Positions 36,388 through 49,221 of a stretch of 64,000 bases of DNA are shown piece after piece. The stretch covers positions 57,960,429 through 58,024,428 of the forward strand of contig OX485804.1 in the NCBI GenBank assembly GCA_950295325.1, written 5' to 3'. The number at the start of each line of letters is the position of its first letter. Position 1 is the stretch's first letter. Source of the DNA: Polytrichum commune. Its lineage: Eukaryota; Streptophyta; Polytrichopsida; Polytrichales; Polytrichaceae. The position numbers were made by a program, and so were the translations under genes. The notes under the pieces were generated by a model that ran no database searches, had not been told where the DNA came from, and saw only the letters and a program-made list of their open reading frames with translations.

Positions 36388-38387
36388 GAGCTGGGAGCCA
36401 TTGAAACCTCGAAACCACGAAACCTTTCCCGCCTCTTCACATATTTACCCCATCCAAGCAAAAGCTTCGAAGCAAAGCAAAGCTGAAGCAACCTCATGCA
36501 TGTGCAGATCGTTGTCGCCGCTTGCATCTTGAATGCATACTGGCTTCGGTGGTCAAGACGCACACAGAAGCTGCCTCAGTATTGCCTTCGTTCCCTGCAC
36601 TTCAAATGCTCTCAAGAACTCGCGAGTTATCACCGGATCACTGAGTGAGCGAAGTCTACTTCGAGAGATAACGGTCAAGATGAAGCGGCAGATGAAGATA
36701 TGCAGGGAGAGTTGGCACTAAGTTTAGAGGGGGACAAGCTTGACCGGTTTCTAAAGACAGTACTTAGGCACTAGGGGAGAACTTGTCCCCAAGGGATGAT
36801 TGCTTTTTAAATGAGTGTATAGATTTGAGTTCCTCTCGTAAGTGACTGTAACATGTATTCCCTAGAGAATCGATTGGGAGAGAACTGTAGAAACGCGAGC
36901 GCATTCATTGACACGACGATGGACATTGTTCCCAGAAATTTGTAAACTGGTATTCTTTTGTATGTACATGAATTCAATGTTACCTTGTTTGTGTTGGCAC
37001 CCCCGAATCTCTTCATGTACCATTTCAAAAACAGGTGTCCACTTGAGAGGCACGACCACGTGAGAGCCACATTACGTTGCCAAGATGGGTTAGAATTGAT
37101 AGAAATTATCACTGCGAAAAGTGCAGGCAATACATAAATTACTATAGTACGTTGGGTGCAGGCGGACTCCGGCTCTCGCCGATGCATCAGAGTCTAATTA
37201 CTTCTGCACTGCCATTGTGAGCTCTTGCTGGCGCCTCTTTTGAGTTCCGGCCGGCCCTACAGTCTTCCTCAACGAGTCCTTAATTCATCCAGCAATGGCG
37301 TGAATTAACGGTCGCTGAGAGTTATGGGTTATGAGGTTCTGAGCATCTCTACTTGTGTGGAATCCGAGACACAGAAGGCTACTTTCACATCGACCACGCG
37401 AATAGGAAATAACCAACCTTGATTGTGGCCGCAGCTAAACAATTCTGGTGCTTTTGAGACAACAGGAATTGTAAGTAGGCACAAAGTATGAAGGAGCTTA
37501 ACTCGTGGGATGGTGAACTGCTGTGCGCTGCTTGCTGTCACTCCCTTGCCATGGTTCGACTTTGCACTCGCTGGCTGCTATGAGCTTGAGTTTAGCAATT
37601 GGAGCTGAGATGTCTTATCTAAGAGCTCGTCAGCATTTGATGATTTGTTGATGATCTGATGGAGAGTGGTGGGCGTTGGGGTGTTGTGGCTGGACCGATC
37701 GGGCGCCCTTGGCAGTTGGTCGGAGTCTTTCTGGTGGAGCCATACACCGCGCCGAGAGAATGAGCTTGAGCAACCGTGATGGGGTGTCATAATTGTTGGT
37801 GGATGACTGGCGGGGCTAGCTGCAGCATTCAGGGAGCCTTCTTCAGTGACGAAGCTGGTGTGGAGATTGGAGGTTATCTCGATGGCGCCGTGCTCTGCAA
37901 TGGGACGCACCACCGTTTCTGCGCTCGTGGTTTGTGCACACAGCTTGTGGTAGAGAACTCTGGAGTAGTGTACATATTGAAACAGAAATGCTGCATATAT
38001 CAAGGAAAAGAAACCTCGTCAGAATGTGATCATCCGGAGAGGATGAAGAGTCCCCGACAAAATATAATTTCGTCCATAAATCTTTTGGGAGGCTCACTAA
38101 TGCTAGATTACTTCAAAAACTCCAGGTTCGGCAGCGGGTTTTCATCAGGCCTTTAGAAATCGATTTTACTTGGGACACAAAGCAGTAAGATTCTCCACTG
38201 CCTATTGTTGCTCGGTATTATCTTTAAATGATCTGCTTTGTGTTGGAATGCGTATGTTTTCATTTCTTTAATGAGTTTCTCGTGTTCCTTGAGAAGAACT
38301 CTCCAACTTGGAACTCATTCAAACTCCTATTCTGTCTTTATTTCTCTTTCTGTGGCCCTCACACCCCTGTTTTCGTAAGACCAGGAA
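36388..38387. other. Convergent 3' region between the TPC1-like and E2F-like genes
   Basis: Presumed 3' UTRs of both genes. Open frames of 126-141 codons overlap here on opposite strands (for example 37578-38003 minus and 37776-38156 plus). None shows a domain or a splice link. Confidence 0.35.
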
Positions 38388-41300
38388 TCAAGAAGCAGCA
38401 CCTGGATTTTGGGCTTGTAAGTGTTGTAATTGTTCAGGTGTAAAGAGCTGCTCCAGGTAGTAGAGGGGATTGAAATTGAGCAGGTGGTTCTGCTCGTCCT
38501 CATTCAGGATGAAACTCGGCTGAGAGCACGTCATGATTGAGAGATCTTCACAAGATCCAGGACCTGGATGTGCGAATACCGAACTCCAGTTGTGAGGCCT
38601 TTTCTTGTATGGAAACTGAAATATGTTAGGGCCTGACCCACAATTGGAGGTATCTGCGATGGTATCAACTAGGACAATTTCAGTATTCTGAGCTCCTCCT
38701 TGCCATGGATCGCTAGCGTTTGAAGTCCTGATGGCCTTGTCTCCTGTCATGGTTCGATCATCAGAGTTTCTTTCCATTTCAATAGTGGTTGATGTCGCTC
38801 GTACGCTCGTCTGCATTGAAATTAACGCTGTGATAGCCGTGTCAGTTGCACCTTCCGCACCTCCTGGCGATGAATGAACGTTTAGTTCGGGACCACGACC
38901 AAAACGTCTTGGCCCAAGAGTGCACTTCGAACTCTTGTTTGCACACATTCCCCTCCGTTTTTGCAGTGGCTCTATCACAGAGTCTCCTATTTGGCAGGGG
39001 TTCTTATTCTGGGTCTTCTTGGATGGGGAAAGATGACGAAGATCACGTGCATCGCTGGTAACAACGCCATTCCGAGCGTTTCGAAATGTGTAGGAGACTT
39101 CTTTGACGGTTACTAGTCGAGGCCTTCTTGGCACAACAGCACGTTTGTTCTTCTCAGGGGGCGAATCTCGTCTATGGAAGCCAGCTAGTCGTGCGTAGTA
39201 AGGAATGTCGTCCTCCCCACTCATGTCTGAGAATCTTCGTTTGGATCCTCTTGAGGGTTGTCTGTTTCTGTGTGTCTGATTCTCGGAGGTTTGTTGGTCT
39301 TGCTCAGCCAAGCAGCTGACCAATTTGTCATCACGATATTGGCGACCTCGAGATTCAATTGGAGTGCTTCTTCGCTTCCTTGTTGGCGATCCTGCTCTTT
39401 CCAAGTATCGTGGATCGTAAGGGACATCTCCCTGTATTAACAGAGATCCTGTTGCATGATCCGTGAATGTATTAAGTTGATAGCATATCTTGCCACGTCT
39501 GTCTAAAATGTATAAATCTCGAGTAGAAAAATCTTTACCAATACATCCTTTCGACATACTTTGGTTTCAAAATTCTTTGGCATACAATTCTTGTCAACCG
39601 ATCACTTTCACCGACGAGAGTGTATAGACATGTCAAAGCCGCACATGGTAACTGAAAGATGATTTTTATTAATTTTTCATCTACGCAACAATCTATATCC
39701 ACCAAATGGGTTTCAGTAGACATCATTAAGCATGTGAAGCCCTCAAGTTTCCTAGAAACGTGTACAAAAGAATTGTATGCAAAACGACGACCAGGCGGTA
39801 GTGGATATAAAGAATCTGCACGCTAATGACTTGCCTGACAGATTGTTGAGATGCTCAATGACTGCTTCAGCGCCGAGCCACCTGTAGGTTATTGCTGAGG
39901 AGCTTTTGTCACGGGTCCTTTTGATGAGGTGCAGAGCTTCAAATATACTCAATATCTCCTTCAACCTTCTTCCTCTTGCTGCGCAGTAAACATTTGACGA
40001 CTGCTATCAGCAACGCAATACGGTGCACAACACCGATCACAGATGCGACAGTAAAAAATGAATATTGCAATCATAAGATATCTGAGAGGTTTGTACTTAC
40101 AAAATATTTGCTTGGAGTTGTCTGAGGAATTGTTACCGAAGAGTGTCAATGCCCGATCCAATGGAACAGGGGTGGTCTGCACACCCAGCGTGCCATTTTA
40201 GAGGACAACAAATGTCTGTCATGGAAGCTAAGTTTTCGTTTCCAAGTTATGTCTAATCTGCTGGCCATTTGCTGGAAGGTAAATCGTTAGTATAAATGTG
40301 ACTAAAACCATTGAAAACTTTCAAATCTTAAATGAGAATAATTACCACGTCAGCTAAAAACAGTCGAATGATTTTCTTGCTGATACTGCCCATTGAACCT
40401 TCCATCATGTGCTTGTCTGAAAAATTTAAAATTGAGTTAGGAGATTGACATCCAGGGAATTAATATATATGCTCGGCACAATCTGACTCTTAGTTCGGAT
40501 TACCGACAAATTCAAGGAAATCAAAAGTCGAAACAGTCTCAAGTGCTCACTCACTGAAGATGAATGATGAATTGTACCTCCAATAGGATTGGATCCAAAT
40601 CCTGCACCTTGCACACTTGGTTTACCCCTCGCGTGTCCTTCCTGAAAATTGTTATCAAATAATGATTTGGTCACTCCACGCTATTTGAGCATCGCTACAC
40701 TTTGTGTGGTTACTTCACTTTTGTGTGGAAACTTGTAACATAAATTCGCACGGTTCTGGTTCCAATTCTGTTTTGAAATTAGCTGTTTACTAGGATGTCC
40801 GCTTGTGAGATATCCAGAATTTAATAACTGAATAGTATCCCTGAGAATAGTATAAACTCGTAAGAGATTTTCAATAAGGGTGCGGAAAGACGAGCAATTC
40901 TATACTGCTCTCGATCTAAAAATGAATAGATCCAAAATGAAGGGGCGTGAATGAGAGTAAGAAGAACCTTACTTACCCTGGACATCCTTGCAATGAAAGT
41001 CAAAATTAGAGAACCGCCTAGCCAGATAACCTTGGCCTTCTCCTGCTGTTGCACCACTTTGATGCTCTGAAGAACCTTGAATATATCAGCTACTAGGCCC
41101 CGTTTTGTTCCTGATGAAGAAGTAACACAAATCAAAGCTTGCAACCAGCATTGGCACTTGATGGTAGAAACCGCAAAATTCACTCTGAAAAAATTGCAAT
41201 TGATTATGACAGTCAATTGCTCCAGGAATCTAACACTTCTTAAAGCTTGATTATAACTTATTCTAACATTTCCCTGATAAATTAGTTATTGAAACTCAAA

Positions 41301-44041
41301 CCCATTATATTTAGACTTAAGGACAAGCCTCCTTAGCGCTTACGTAGCATATTAGCCAGAGTTCTTGAAGATATCACTGCTTGAATCGGCTTCAAGGCAC
41401 ATGCCAACAAAATCCTGCGTGCAGTCATATCATATTGAGAATGCGAAGGCACCCTTCAGCAACTTGCTATTAATTTCTTCGAAAAAACTTTTGCCCATCT
41501 ATTGAAAGCGTCTGCAACAAAGTACGTCATGAAAAGAGTTCAACCCCGCCAGGATCCAAAATTCGTTGGGAAACATCTATTATGTAGAGGAAAGTGCTCA
41601 TAATCGGTTGTGAATTACCTCTCCGTCACCATGGCCACATCATCGTGCTTGATCTCGGTATGGAAGAACTGATCAGAATAGGAACCCGATTTTATTTGTT
41701 GTTCTTTGTCGACGGTAGTGGAGCCCTAAACAAATTATTGAAAGTTGCAATGCCAGAGTGAATATTTTTGACATCATACATGTGAAGTATGATTTAACAA
41801 CTGAAGCATTAACTTCAAAGGAACATTCATCTCTTTCAGGATCACCTTGCACTCAAATTGAAGTCAAATATTTTCAGAATGAAAATATTGTACCGCTTTA
41901 TCTTCCTACCATATCACCTATACATGAGCCGGATAATGTCTATCCTGTATGTGTAACCGACGAGTTTACCTGCTCATCCGGGACCTTACAACGTTGACGT
42001 TCAAATCCTGGCAGAGCCATAGTTTCCGCTGAGGGAACTATGCTATTCTTTCTTATCTCCTTGTTTGAAGTCGATTTGCACCTTGAAGGGCTCATGTTTT
42101 GGGGAAGACCTGTTCAGAATATTTCTCAAATAAGAGATTAGATACAAATTTCACACCTAGATTTGGGAGATAGAATGATTATGCGGGTCCTAGCCTACTT
42201 CCTTCCGTCTGCAGATTACAGTATAATCTAGTTACTATTAGGTTAGAATCCGCAAAGTAAGATTCATGAAACAAGACAAGGTAACCGGAGGTGAACACAG
42301 ACATCTATATCCTATATTGTACCTCACCAAAGCAGGCATGGTTTTGTCTGAACTAAAGTAGTTCTGAACAGAAACTCAAGATATTCACCTTGTAGAGGTA
42401 CTCGAGGTTGAAGTGGAACTGGAAATTCTTTCAAGTGGACCTTGTTGCTTTGGAGCAGGGACGAAGCTTTGACGACGCCTACAACATTTGGACAATTACA
42501 TGAACGATTAGTAGAATCTTCTGACATGCATTTCATCTCAGCGTCGATTCCGAGACTGGGGATGCAAGGTGATTAGTAAGACGCGTGATTAAAATTACGT
42601 GTGACTCATCGAAAGTTTGCCGAATCATCTCAGTCGCGAAGGTCAGACGAAAGTAAGAGGAATATTTTTTCGAAGAGTTGACTAAGAATTTTTGTAAACC
42701 TGACAAAGAGAGTGACGTGCTTAAGCTCATGAGAGTTTCTTATCGTCATATTATGCAGAAAATTTGGAAATAACCAAAACCCGAGGTACTTTACAGGCTT
42801 CATATTCTGAAACACCTCCTGAAGAAGTGTGCTGTGTTATACGTACCTCTCAAGTGGCAGTGCAGTTTAAATGAAGCAGCTCCCAGAGGTGCATCATTAT
42901 TTGCAAGAACACGAATGCTACTGGAGACTGTAGTTCCGATCAACCGATCTTTGTCATCGTAGGCCGCGACTAGTAGCCTAAAATTCGAGGTCTCATGTCG
43001 AGCACATACATGAGTGCTGGCTTCGTCAATTGCGATGTACAGATGGCGAGGCTCTTTCCAGCAGTCCTCCCCATCCAATGCAGCTGCTCCTCTTCGAGGC
43101 ATTTTACCGAACCTCTGGAGGCCTCGAATGACAGAACCGATGCAGCCTTTCCGACATTTAGAACGTGTGACAGGCATCCAGTGATACAGGAGAGTATCCT
43201 TGTCGGATCTGGTTGTGCCATAAGGTCTGGCATATACCACATATATGTACAGCTGCATTCGGGAATTATCAACGAAGCGGACATTGAATTTCAAACAACT
43301 TCCGCGCAACTGCTCATCGACCTCCGGCCCTAAACTGGCCTCAATGGCCTCCGACACTATCAAGTCTGACACGTTGCCGCCGCTCATGTCCTTGATTACG
43401 AGCTCCACCTGATTGTAAGAACATTTCTGCTTTCCAAGCTTGTACGCCCTGTACGCAACGGAGCAGAGCATGCCAGGTCAATATTATAAGCGTCCGAGGG
43501 GACACGGAGAGGCATAATTAGACTAGGTTATCAAACATTGCTTGCATTATTCCAAAGTGAACGTAAACGGCAGTTTCTTCATAATTAGGCGTCCGATCAG
43601 TTCCCTATATGAGCAGACTCAATGAATTATTATGAAAAGACTGGTATAGTTGCTTGTATAGTTGCATATTATTCCAATTGTAGCAGACTTCATGTACCCT
43701 GACTGTGCTCCTGTCTATGCAAGGGGTGATTGACCGATAACAACTTACACTAAAGAACAAGGCGATTTAGCGAGGAGCCTTTGAGATAACATTCAACAAG
43801 GATGAGAGAGATACACATCAATATGTGACGTGATTTGGTCGATGACAAATACCTTAATTCTGGTTCTTCGGCAATCGCGAGAGCACTACTTGTTGACACG
43901 GGGCAGAGGATCTCGGAGCCTTCAAGAAATGGTCTTGTGGTCGCGTTCTCCTTGCCAATTGATGGCTTAGCATCTTCATTGCAATCTACTGGCCTACTCG
44001 TCGTTAATACTCCCATTGAACTGACTTCTTCAGAGAGATCA
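38388..44041 (-). CDS. Probable nuclear protein with two E2F-like winged helices, an unidentified N-terminal domain and a disordered tail
   Basis: Supported exons: 44041-43853, 43448-42847, 42699-about 42600 (end unresolved), 42478-42389, 42109-41970, 41725-41619, about 41498 (short, unresolved), 41414-41344, 41182-40977, 40641-40578, 40416-40346, 40176-40101, 39978-39835, 39502-38388. The second winged helix is clearest: SISKKIIRLFLADV, then PLDRALTLFG, then RGRRLKEILSIFEALHLIKR and ITYRWLGAE, as in atypical E2F/DEL DNA-binding domain 2. An earlier segment (GTKRGLVADIFKVLQSIKVV, then KVIWLGG) aligns with the first domain. Exon 43448-42847 encodes a beta-rich domain of about 200 aa (FRLLVAAYDDKDRLIGTTVS) that I cannot assign. 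The 371-codon last exon is polar with basic clusters and ends FNPLYYLEQLFTPEQLQHL. A possible upstream exon lies at 44411-44296. The intron after 39835 has a GC donor (CTGTCAG|GCAAGT). E2F relationship likely, function inferred. Confidence 0.6.
39503..39834 (-). other. GC-AG intron in the E2F-like gene
   Basis: The donor TCAG|GCAAGT is the classic GC consensus, and the acceptor is ACATTTTAG before 39502. Phase 1 is kept on both sides, joining EHLNNLS to DRRGKICYQL. An in-frame read-through would stop within about 30 codons. Confidence 0.7.
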
Positions 44042-47000
44042 CTAAGTGCAATGAGGATTTAAATTTGGACTTAGAAGTTTGATGACCGTGCGACGGGTGT
44101 GCAACTCGAGCACCTGGAAACGGAGGATTGGATGTTTCGTAGTTTGTCTGCTGTTGTTTCACTTAAAAAACGCGAAGAACTTGCTGTCATCACTAAAGAT
44201 CTCCACGAAAAACAATCCATATGTGCCCCCGATGCCAGGGGAACTTAAACGAGAAATTTGAAGCACACGGGCAGTGAATAGAGATTGTCACACACGAGAT
44301 GCACGTAAATGCTCCATAAATTCTGTGGAAGACGGTGAAATACGACTTTGAGGAGGGGGACCTTCTGACTTATGAAGGGCAGCTTCTGCCAAACTCTGGT
44401 TCGAATTGTACCTGCAAATGAAAAACAAACGCGAACTCAGAGACGGAACCGTCTCATGGTTTCTACATGTCTGCGAAAACTAAATTGGACATCATTCGCA
44501 TGAGTATAGGACAGTAAACAAGGCAGATTCATCAATCATTACATATATACAATGCGGTTTGACGTTCACGTGCTGCATATTGATGCTTATAAACTCTCAA
44601 GCATTTCCAGTGCCTTTGTAAAGAACTTGAGACATGGAAACAGGAAATCATGCTTCAATGACTCAACTCGAGGTAAACAATGCAAACAGCATTCTCACAA
44701 TATCCTTTCATCTGAAAAAACCATGATGTCCTTTGCAACAAGATGTGTGAGAACGGATGCAATGTTGTACCCTGGATTGCTAGCCGCCAGAGGAGGATGA
44801 GTGACGAGGATTGGGAGGATGATAAACAAATTCAAACATCTCCTCCCCTGCAGAGACTTGTGCTTAAACGTCGATTGGAATTACTGTCCTTGATTGATCT
44901 ACACTAGAAACTACACCAAATTGCAAGAGAGCCGGGCCATCAACAAAGCACCAAACGAATAGGATGGACACAGCTTAGAGATCACTGCATATAGAAAGAA
45001 AAACTGATCAGGTAGGTATCATTTAGAGCCAGCTCAGTTTTGGTTGATCTTCGCTCTGTAACTCGATGCATCTACTCACAAGTCATAATTGAGTCACAGA
45101 TGACGATCAACAAAGCTAAAATCGTATAATTCTGTAAGCACGCCTCAAGAAAACATAGACACCGATTCAATTCGGATCTAAGTCGGCGGCGCGGCCTCCT
45201 CACTGTTGATGAATGATTCGCGCGACGCCAATCAACAATTATCCACCAGGTTAAGCAGTACGGATGGCGTGTATGAGCATCCCGCAGATCAAAGTTGCGG
45301 ACAGCGCAAAGAGAGCTTGCCGATGCGAGCAGTTACAGAGAGAGCAAACGGAGGCACCAAGAAAAGTAGGAGCTCAGGAGCAGAAAGACAGTGCATGCAA
45401 GCCTGGAAGGAGCGTTGGGCACTGACTGACTTACTTCCATGGGATGGGAGAGGGGGCCCAGAAGAGAAGGGTGGGAATAGTTCCAGAGAAGGGGGCGAAA
45501 GGAGTTTTCTTTCTGCCCTGCCCGGGCCAGTCGGGCAGAGGGGGGCAGGGGCAGGAAGGTTCTTGGCATGCCTACTGCATCTCCAGCGAGCGAGCCTTGT
45601 AGTAAACCCCGGGCAGTCTCATGTGGGCAGGTAAAAACAAGAGCCACGTGAAACAGAGGGCGCCGGTGTTCCTTCTTTCTCCCCCTTTCCAATGCACGCC
45701 ATGGTAATCTGTTGTAAAATGATCAAACCATAGAAAACTTGCTGCCACGTAGTAATCTATGCTTGCTGGGATGCCAAATATGTCCAAATTACCCATGTGT
45801 GAGAAAACCAATTTATAAGCCAATACACAGAAAACATAATCCAAATGTTTTGGGCAATCAAATAAGGATGGCTTAGTTCAAAGACTCAATTTGAGCATAT
45901 TAAAACACACAGGAAATCCAATTTGCTATATAGGTTTGAGATGAATCACGTGAGAGAATTTCTATCAAATCTACATAACATTATTATATAACTAGTTGAG
46001 ATTGTTATGTGGGCTCAACATGTGGGGGGAGAGGTTTAGGAATTAGATTAAATCAAATCCCTAACATTATAGAGCTTTAAGTGTAAATTCGGGTTATTAC
46101 GATTGTGTGTTCTTGATGCATGTAGCTTAATCCTATCGAAGCAGTGAGATATCAACGTTGATGTAACTCAAACATTGTAAAGTAGGGAGGACATACCCAA
46201 TATCAGAATGGGGAACAAGACCCCACCTCTTAGTAATGTTATGTGCATGGGGCTCTATTCAACACCCACTTATTTGGTTCTATATGTTCACTTTCTTCTG
46301 CCTCACAATTTATTGAAGCAACCTTGTTAGGAAATTATTATGGAATGTTGACATGTGTAATTAAATTGTAGGGGGTATCCCTTATGTTGCAATGGGTAGG
46401 CACATGGGCCCATTTACCCCAAATTATGTAAAACCATTTTTAGGTTTGAGAAAATATTTGTATGCATCCACATGATAGGCAAGTTGTGTCTACCTAGTAT
46501 GTTTAATGTGTTCTTCATTCACATATAGAACCTCAAATTATTTTCTTATCAAACATGAACTTTACATTGTACGAAGGGATGCAATCATTTTTTCATATTA
46601 TTATTACAAGCTGAACTAGGTAAAAAAAAGAAAAGAGGAAGTATGCTATAAATATGATTTAGGATGGCATTAAAATTGGTTTGGCATGTTAATTGAAAGG
46701 GCCTAAGTGCAGAATTTGTCCGATAATAGCAAGTGTCTCATGCCACCTTCGATGGTTGCAACCCAATGATTGCAAGATCATTTTCGTGGGTCGACATGGG
46801 TCGACAATGAACAAGCAATGAAGTGGTCCATACCAAATCTACCGTATAGGTAGTGAGTGTTGTTTTCTTGGTGTGTGGAAGGAGAATAGGCTAGAAGATA
46901 TCATCCTTAATGACCAACAATGTCATGCCCAAGGCAAGATTGCTAACCAGTTGTTCGTAAAATTTCACTTACGAACACATGAAGTTGTGTGAGTGTGTCT

Positions 47001-48915
47001 CCCAATGTTATGTGTGACCATTGGCATTTAGTGTAGGTTTATATGGCTCATTCATGGTCACACTAACAACCGTATTTAATAATAGGTAATGCATTTGGGA
47101 AAGTGCATTATGGGGAATAAGGACACCCTGCAAAGCAAGAGCTGAGCATAAGTGTTCGTATTCCTCATAATGCACTCCTCGAATCCATTGCCAAACGTAA
47201 AGACCCAAGAACAAATTTCAACGGCTCTGATTGGTTGAGAAATGTATTGCCCTCACCAGAATCGCATTGCACTCTGAAATATGTGGGATGCATTACGCAA
47301 AGTAAGGCTATCTCAAATAACAAAGGAAAAATTCGGCCTGGGTCTTTAGGTATAGTGAAGAGTTGTTCACCTAGTGTGTGGGGAAGGGGAACAAGGAAGA
47401 TTTTCATTCTTACTTATCGGACATGAACGTCATGCCCAAGGCAAGATTGCTAACCGCTTCCCCTCCGCTGCTTCTTCATCTCCCTTCATCTCCAACATCT
47501 CTGTGGCTATCTTGGCCAGGGTCGCGACCATTGGAATTCAAGAGGCCCTCCTCCATCCCACGGCGACAGGTGTCTGTCTCAGCATTCGAAGGCGTTCACG
47601 AGCTCTGGGCCAGCACTTTCGGCCAGTTTCAGACAACATAGAGAAAGCCAGAACGGAATCCGATCCATCCTACCCACGAATTCGTAGCAGGAGTTCTTAG
47701 AATTGCAAGGCCAATGAAGTAGGAAATGATTTTGAGGGTGGCATTTTGCAGCACCTGCTTACGATAGATGATCCTGGCTGCAAAACCAACGGTTGCAGAA
47801 CAAGTCATTTACAACCCTAAGACGCTCATACACTTAATGAGCAATTCAACTGCTCCCATTTTTAGGTCAAGTCTTGACAATTCATGTACAGATAGATGAT
47901 TCAAATTTATGCAGAATCTACATTGAAAGCTGTGATTCATTTGCTATAGTTCGTATGCCGAAGTGACATAACCACATGGGAACCACACCCTAATTCTGCG
48001 TTGTCGGAAATCATTCCATCATGAATTGGTTCGTATTATGAGAGCAATTTGTTACTGTTTGAGTTATGTGGTTTGACGATAGTGAAACGTTTCACAACAT
48101 ACTCTCGTCTGAAAATATGACTGTAAATTGCCAGGTCACAGAATGTATGAAGGCTGTCCTTGACATAGTATGCCCTTGTCGAAAGACACATTGAAGAATG
48201 CTTTGACTCGAATCTCCTCAAACATATATCAACCATCAGAATGTTGTCGACTCTCTCAACGAAACAGATATGGACGACTGCATGATCGAGGCGCCCCTGA
48301 ACTTCGGAAGGACTGTTTGTGCTGAGAGTTTTCCCTCATAAGAATGGACAGGAGTTATTCGATGCATCGATTTAAAGAGTGATGACCATGGTTTCTAGGA
48401 ATCAAGCAGCAGGTGATTTAAATACGGTGGCATTTAACGACATGAGTAGAGCTTAACGCTGGTTCTGCACGTTGGTTCGAATGGCTGATGAAAGAACAGT
48501 AGTGGACCTTTCCCCGCCGAATCCAACAACCCTTGTGCTCTTGTTTTTCTTGCTCTTGTTTGTCAAACTTGCAGGCGAGAACAACAGTCAAAGCTCAAAC
48601 CAACATGGAGATGAATAGTTCCAAGATCTGAAGCAGGGATTGACCATTACCTGCAGTTTACACTGAACATCACTTTGTTGATTAACCACATCAGGAGTTA
48701 CCATCATATGAGATGGAAGTATGATCTGATTACATGCTTCTGACTGTCAAGGTCACAGAGAGGGTTTTAGAAGCTCCAGAAACACCCACCCTATCTTTGA
48801 AGGTGGAGGAGAGTCTCTGAAATCGAACAATGCAGAGGGAATACCATGTCATATGCATCATCGATCGAGAGCAACAGCAACTCCCGTCACCATGTGAAAA
48901 CAAGACTATCAATCT
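44042..48915. other. Upstream region of the E2F-like gene and spacer; no firm gene
   Basis: A possible 5' exon of the E2F-like gene lies at 44411-44296 (acceptor TTTGCAG, donor CTC|GTGTGT), but its phase does not join directly to 44041. A GC-rich, purine-rich frame at 45206-45634 (plus) has no domain. A block of about 85 bp ending TCATGCCCAAGGCAAGATTG occurs twice (about 46864-46950 and 47373-47455). Confidence 0.35.
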
Positions 48916-49221
48916 GTGAAGGAACAACAGAAGCTTCAGAGAATGCTTGAAAAGTTACAATTGTTGATTACTTATTGTACATTATGGAGTATAAAGAATC
49001 CAATTGATTTGATGGATTGCCCATCAAACATGGAGATCGGTTTATGTTGGTATAAAAAAGAAACCAACAATAAGTGGACTTACAATCTTACAGATCATTT
49101 GATGCTAGATTTAAAAACAATAATTGCATTAGCTTCTATGACATATATTATAGACTTAGATGCTTATGAGCTACATCCGGGGGATGAAAAAGTCTTCAAC
49201 GATTTTATTAATGAGTACTAG
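48916..49221 (+). CDS. Hypothetical 101-aa orphan ORF in AT-rich DNA
   Basis: An open frame rich in Lys, Asn, Ile, Leu and Tyr that continues straight into about 200 bp of very AT-rich DNA. Its second half reads like a folded protein (WYKKETNNKWTYNLTDHLML, later AYELHPGDEKVFND). No splice signals or relatives are visible to me. Codon use is A/T-ending, unlike the host genes here. It could be a fragment of organelle-derived or foreign AT-rich DNA, or chance. No function claimed. Confidence 0.3.
   Translation: MKEQQKLQRMLEKLQLLITYCTLWSIKNPIDLMDCPSNMEIGLCWYKKETNNKWTYNLTDHLMLDLKTIIALASMTYIIDLDAYELHPGDEKVFNDFINEY

Noticed and set aside
37578-38156. Overlapping 126- and 141-codon frames on opposite strands
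   Set aside because: They lie in the convergent 3' region of two genes and lack domains; likely UTR sequence.
45206-45634. 142-codon plus-strand frame
   Set aside because: Purine- and GC-rich composition explains the absence of stops; no domain, no splice continuity.
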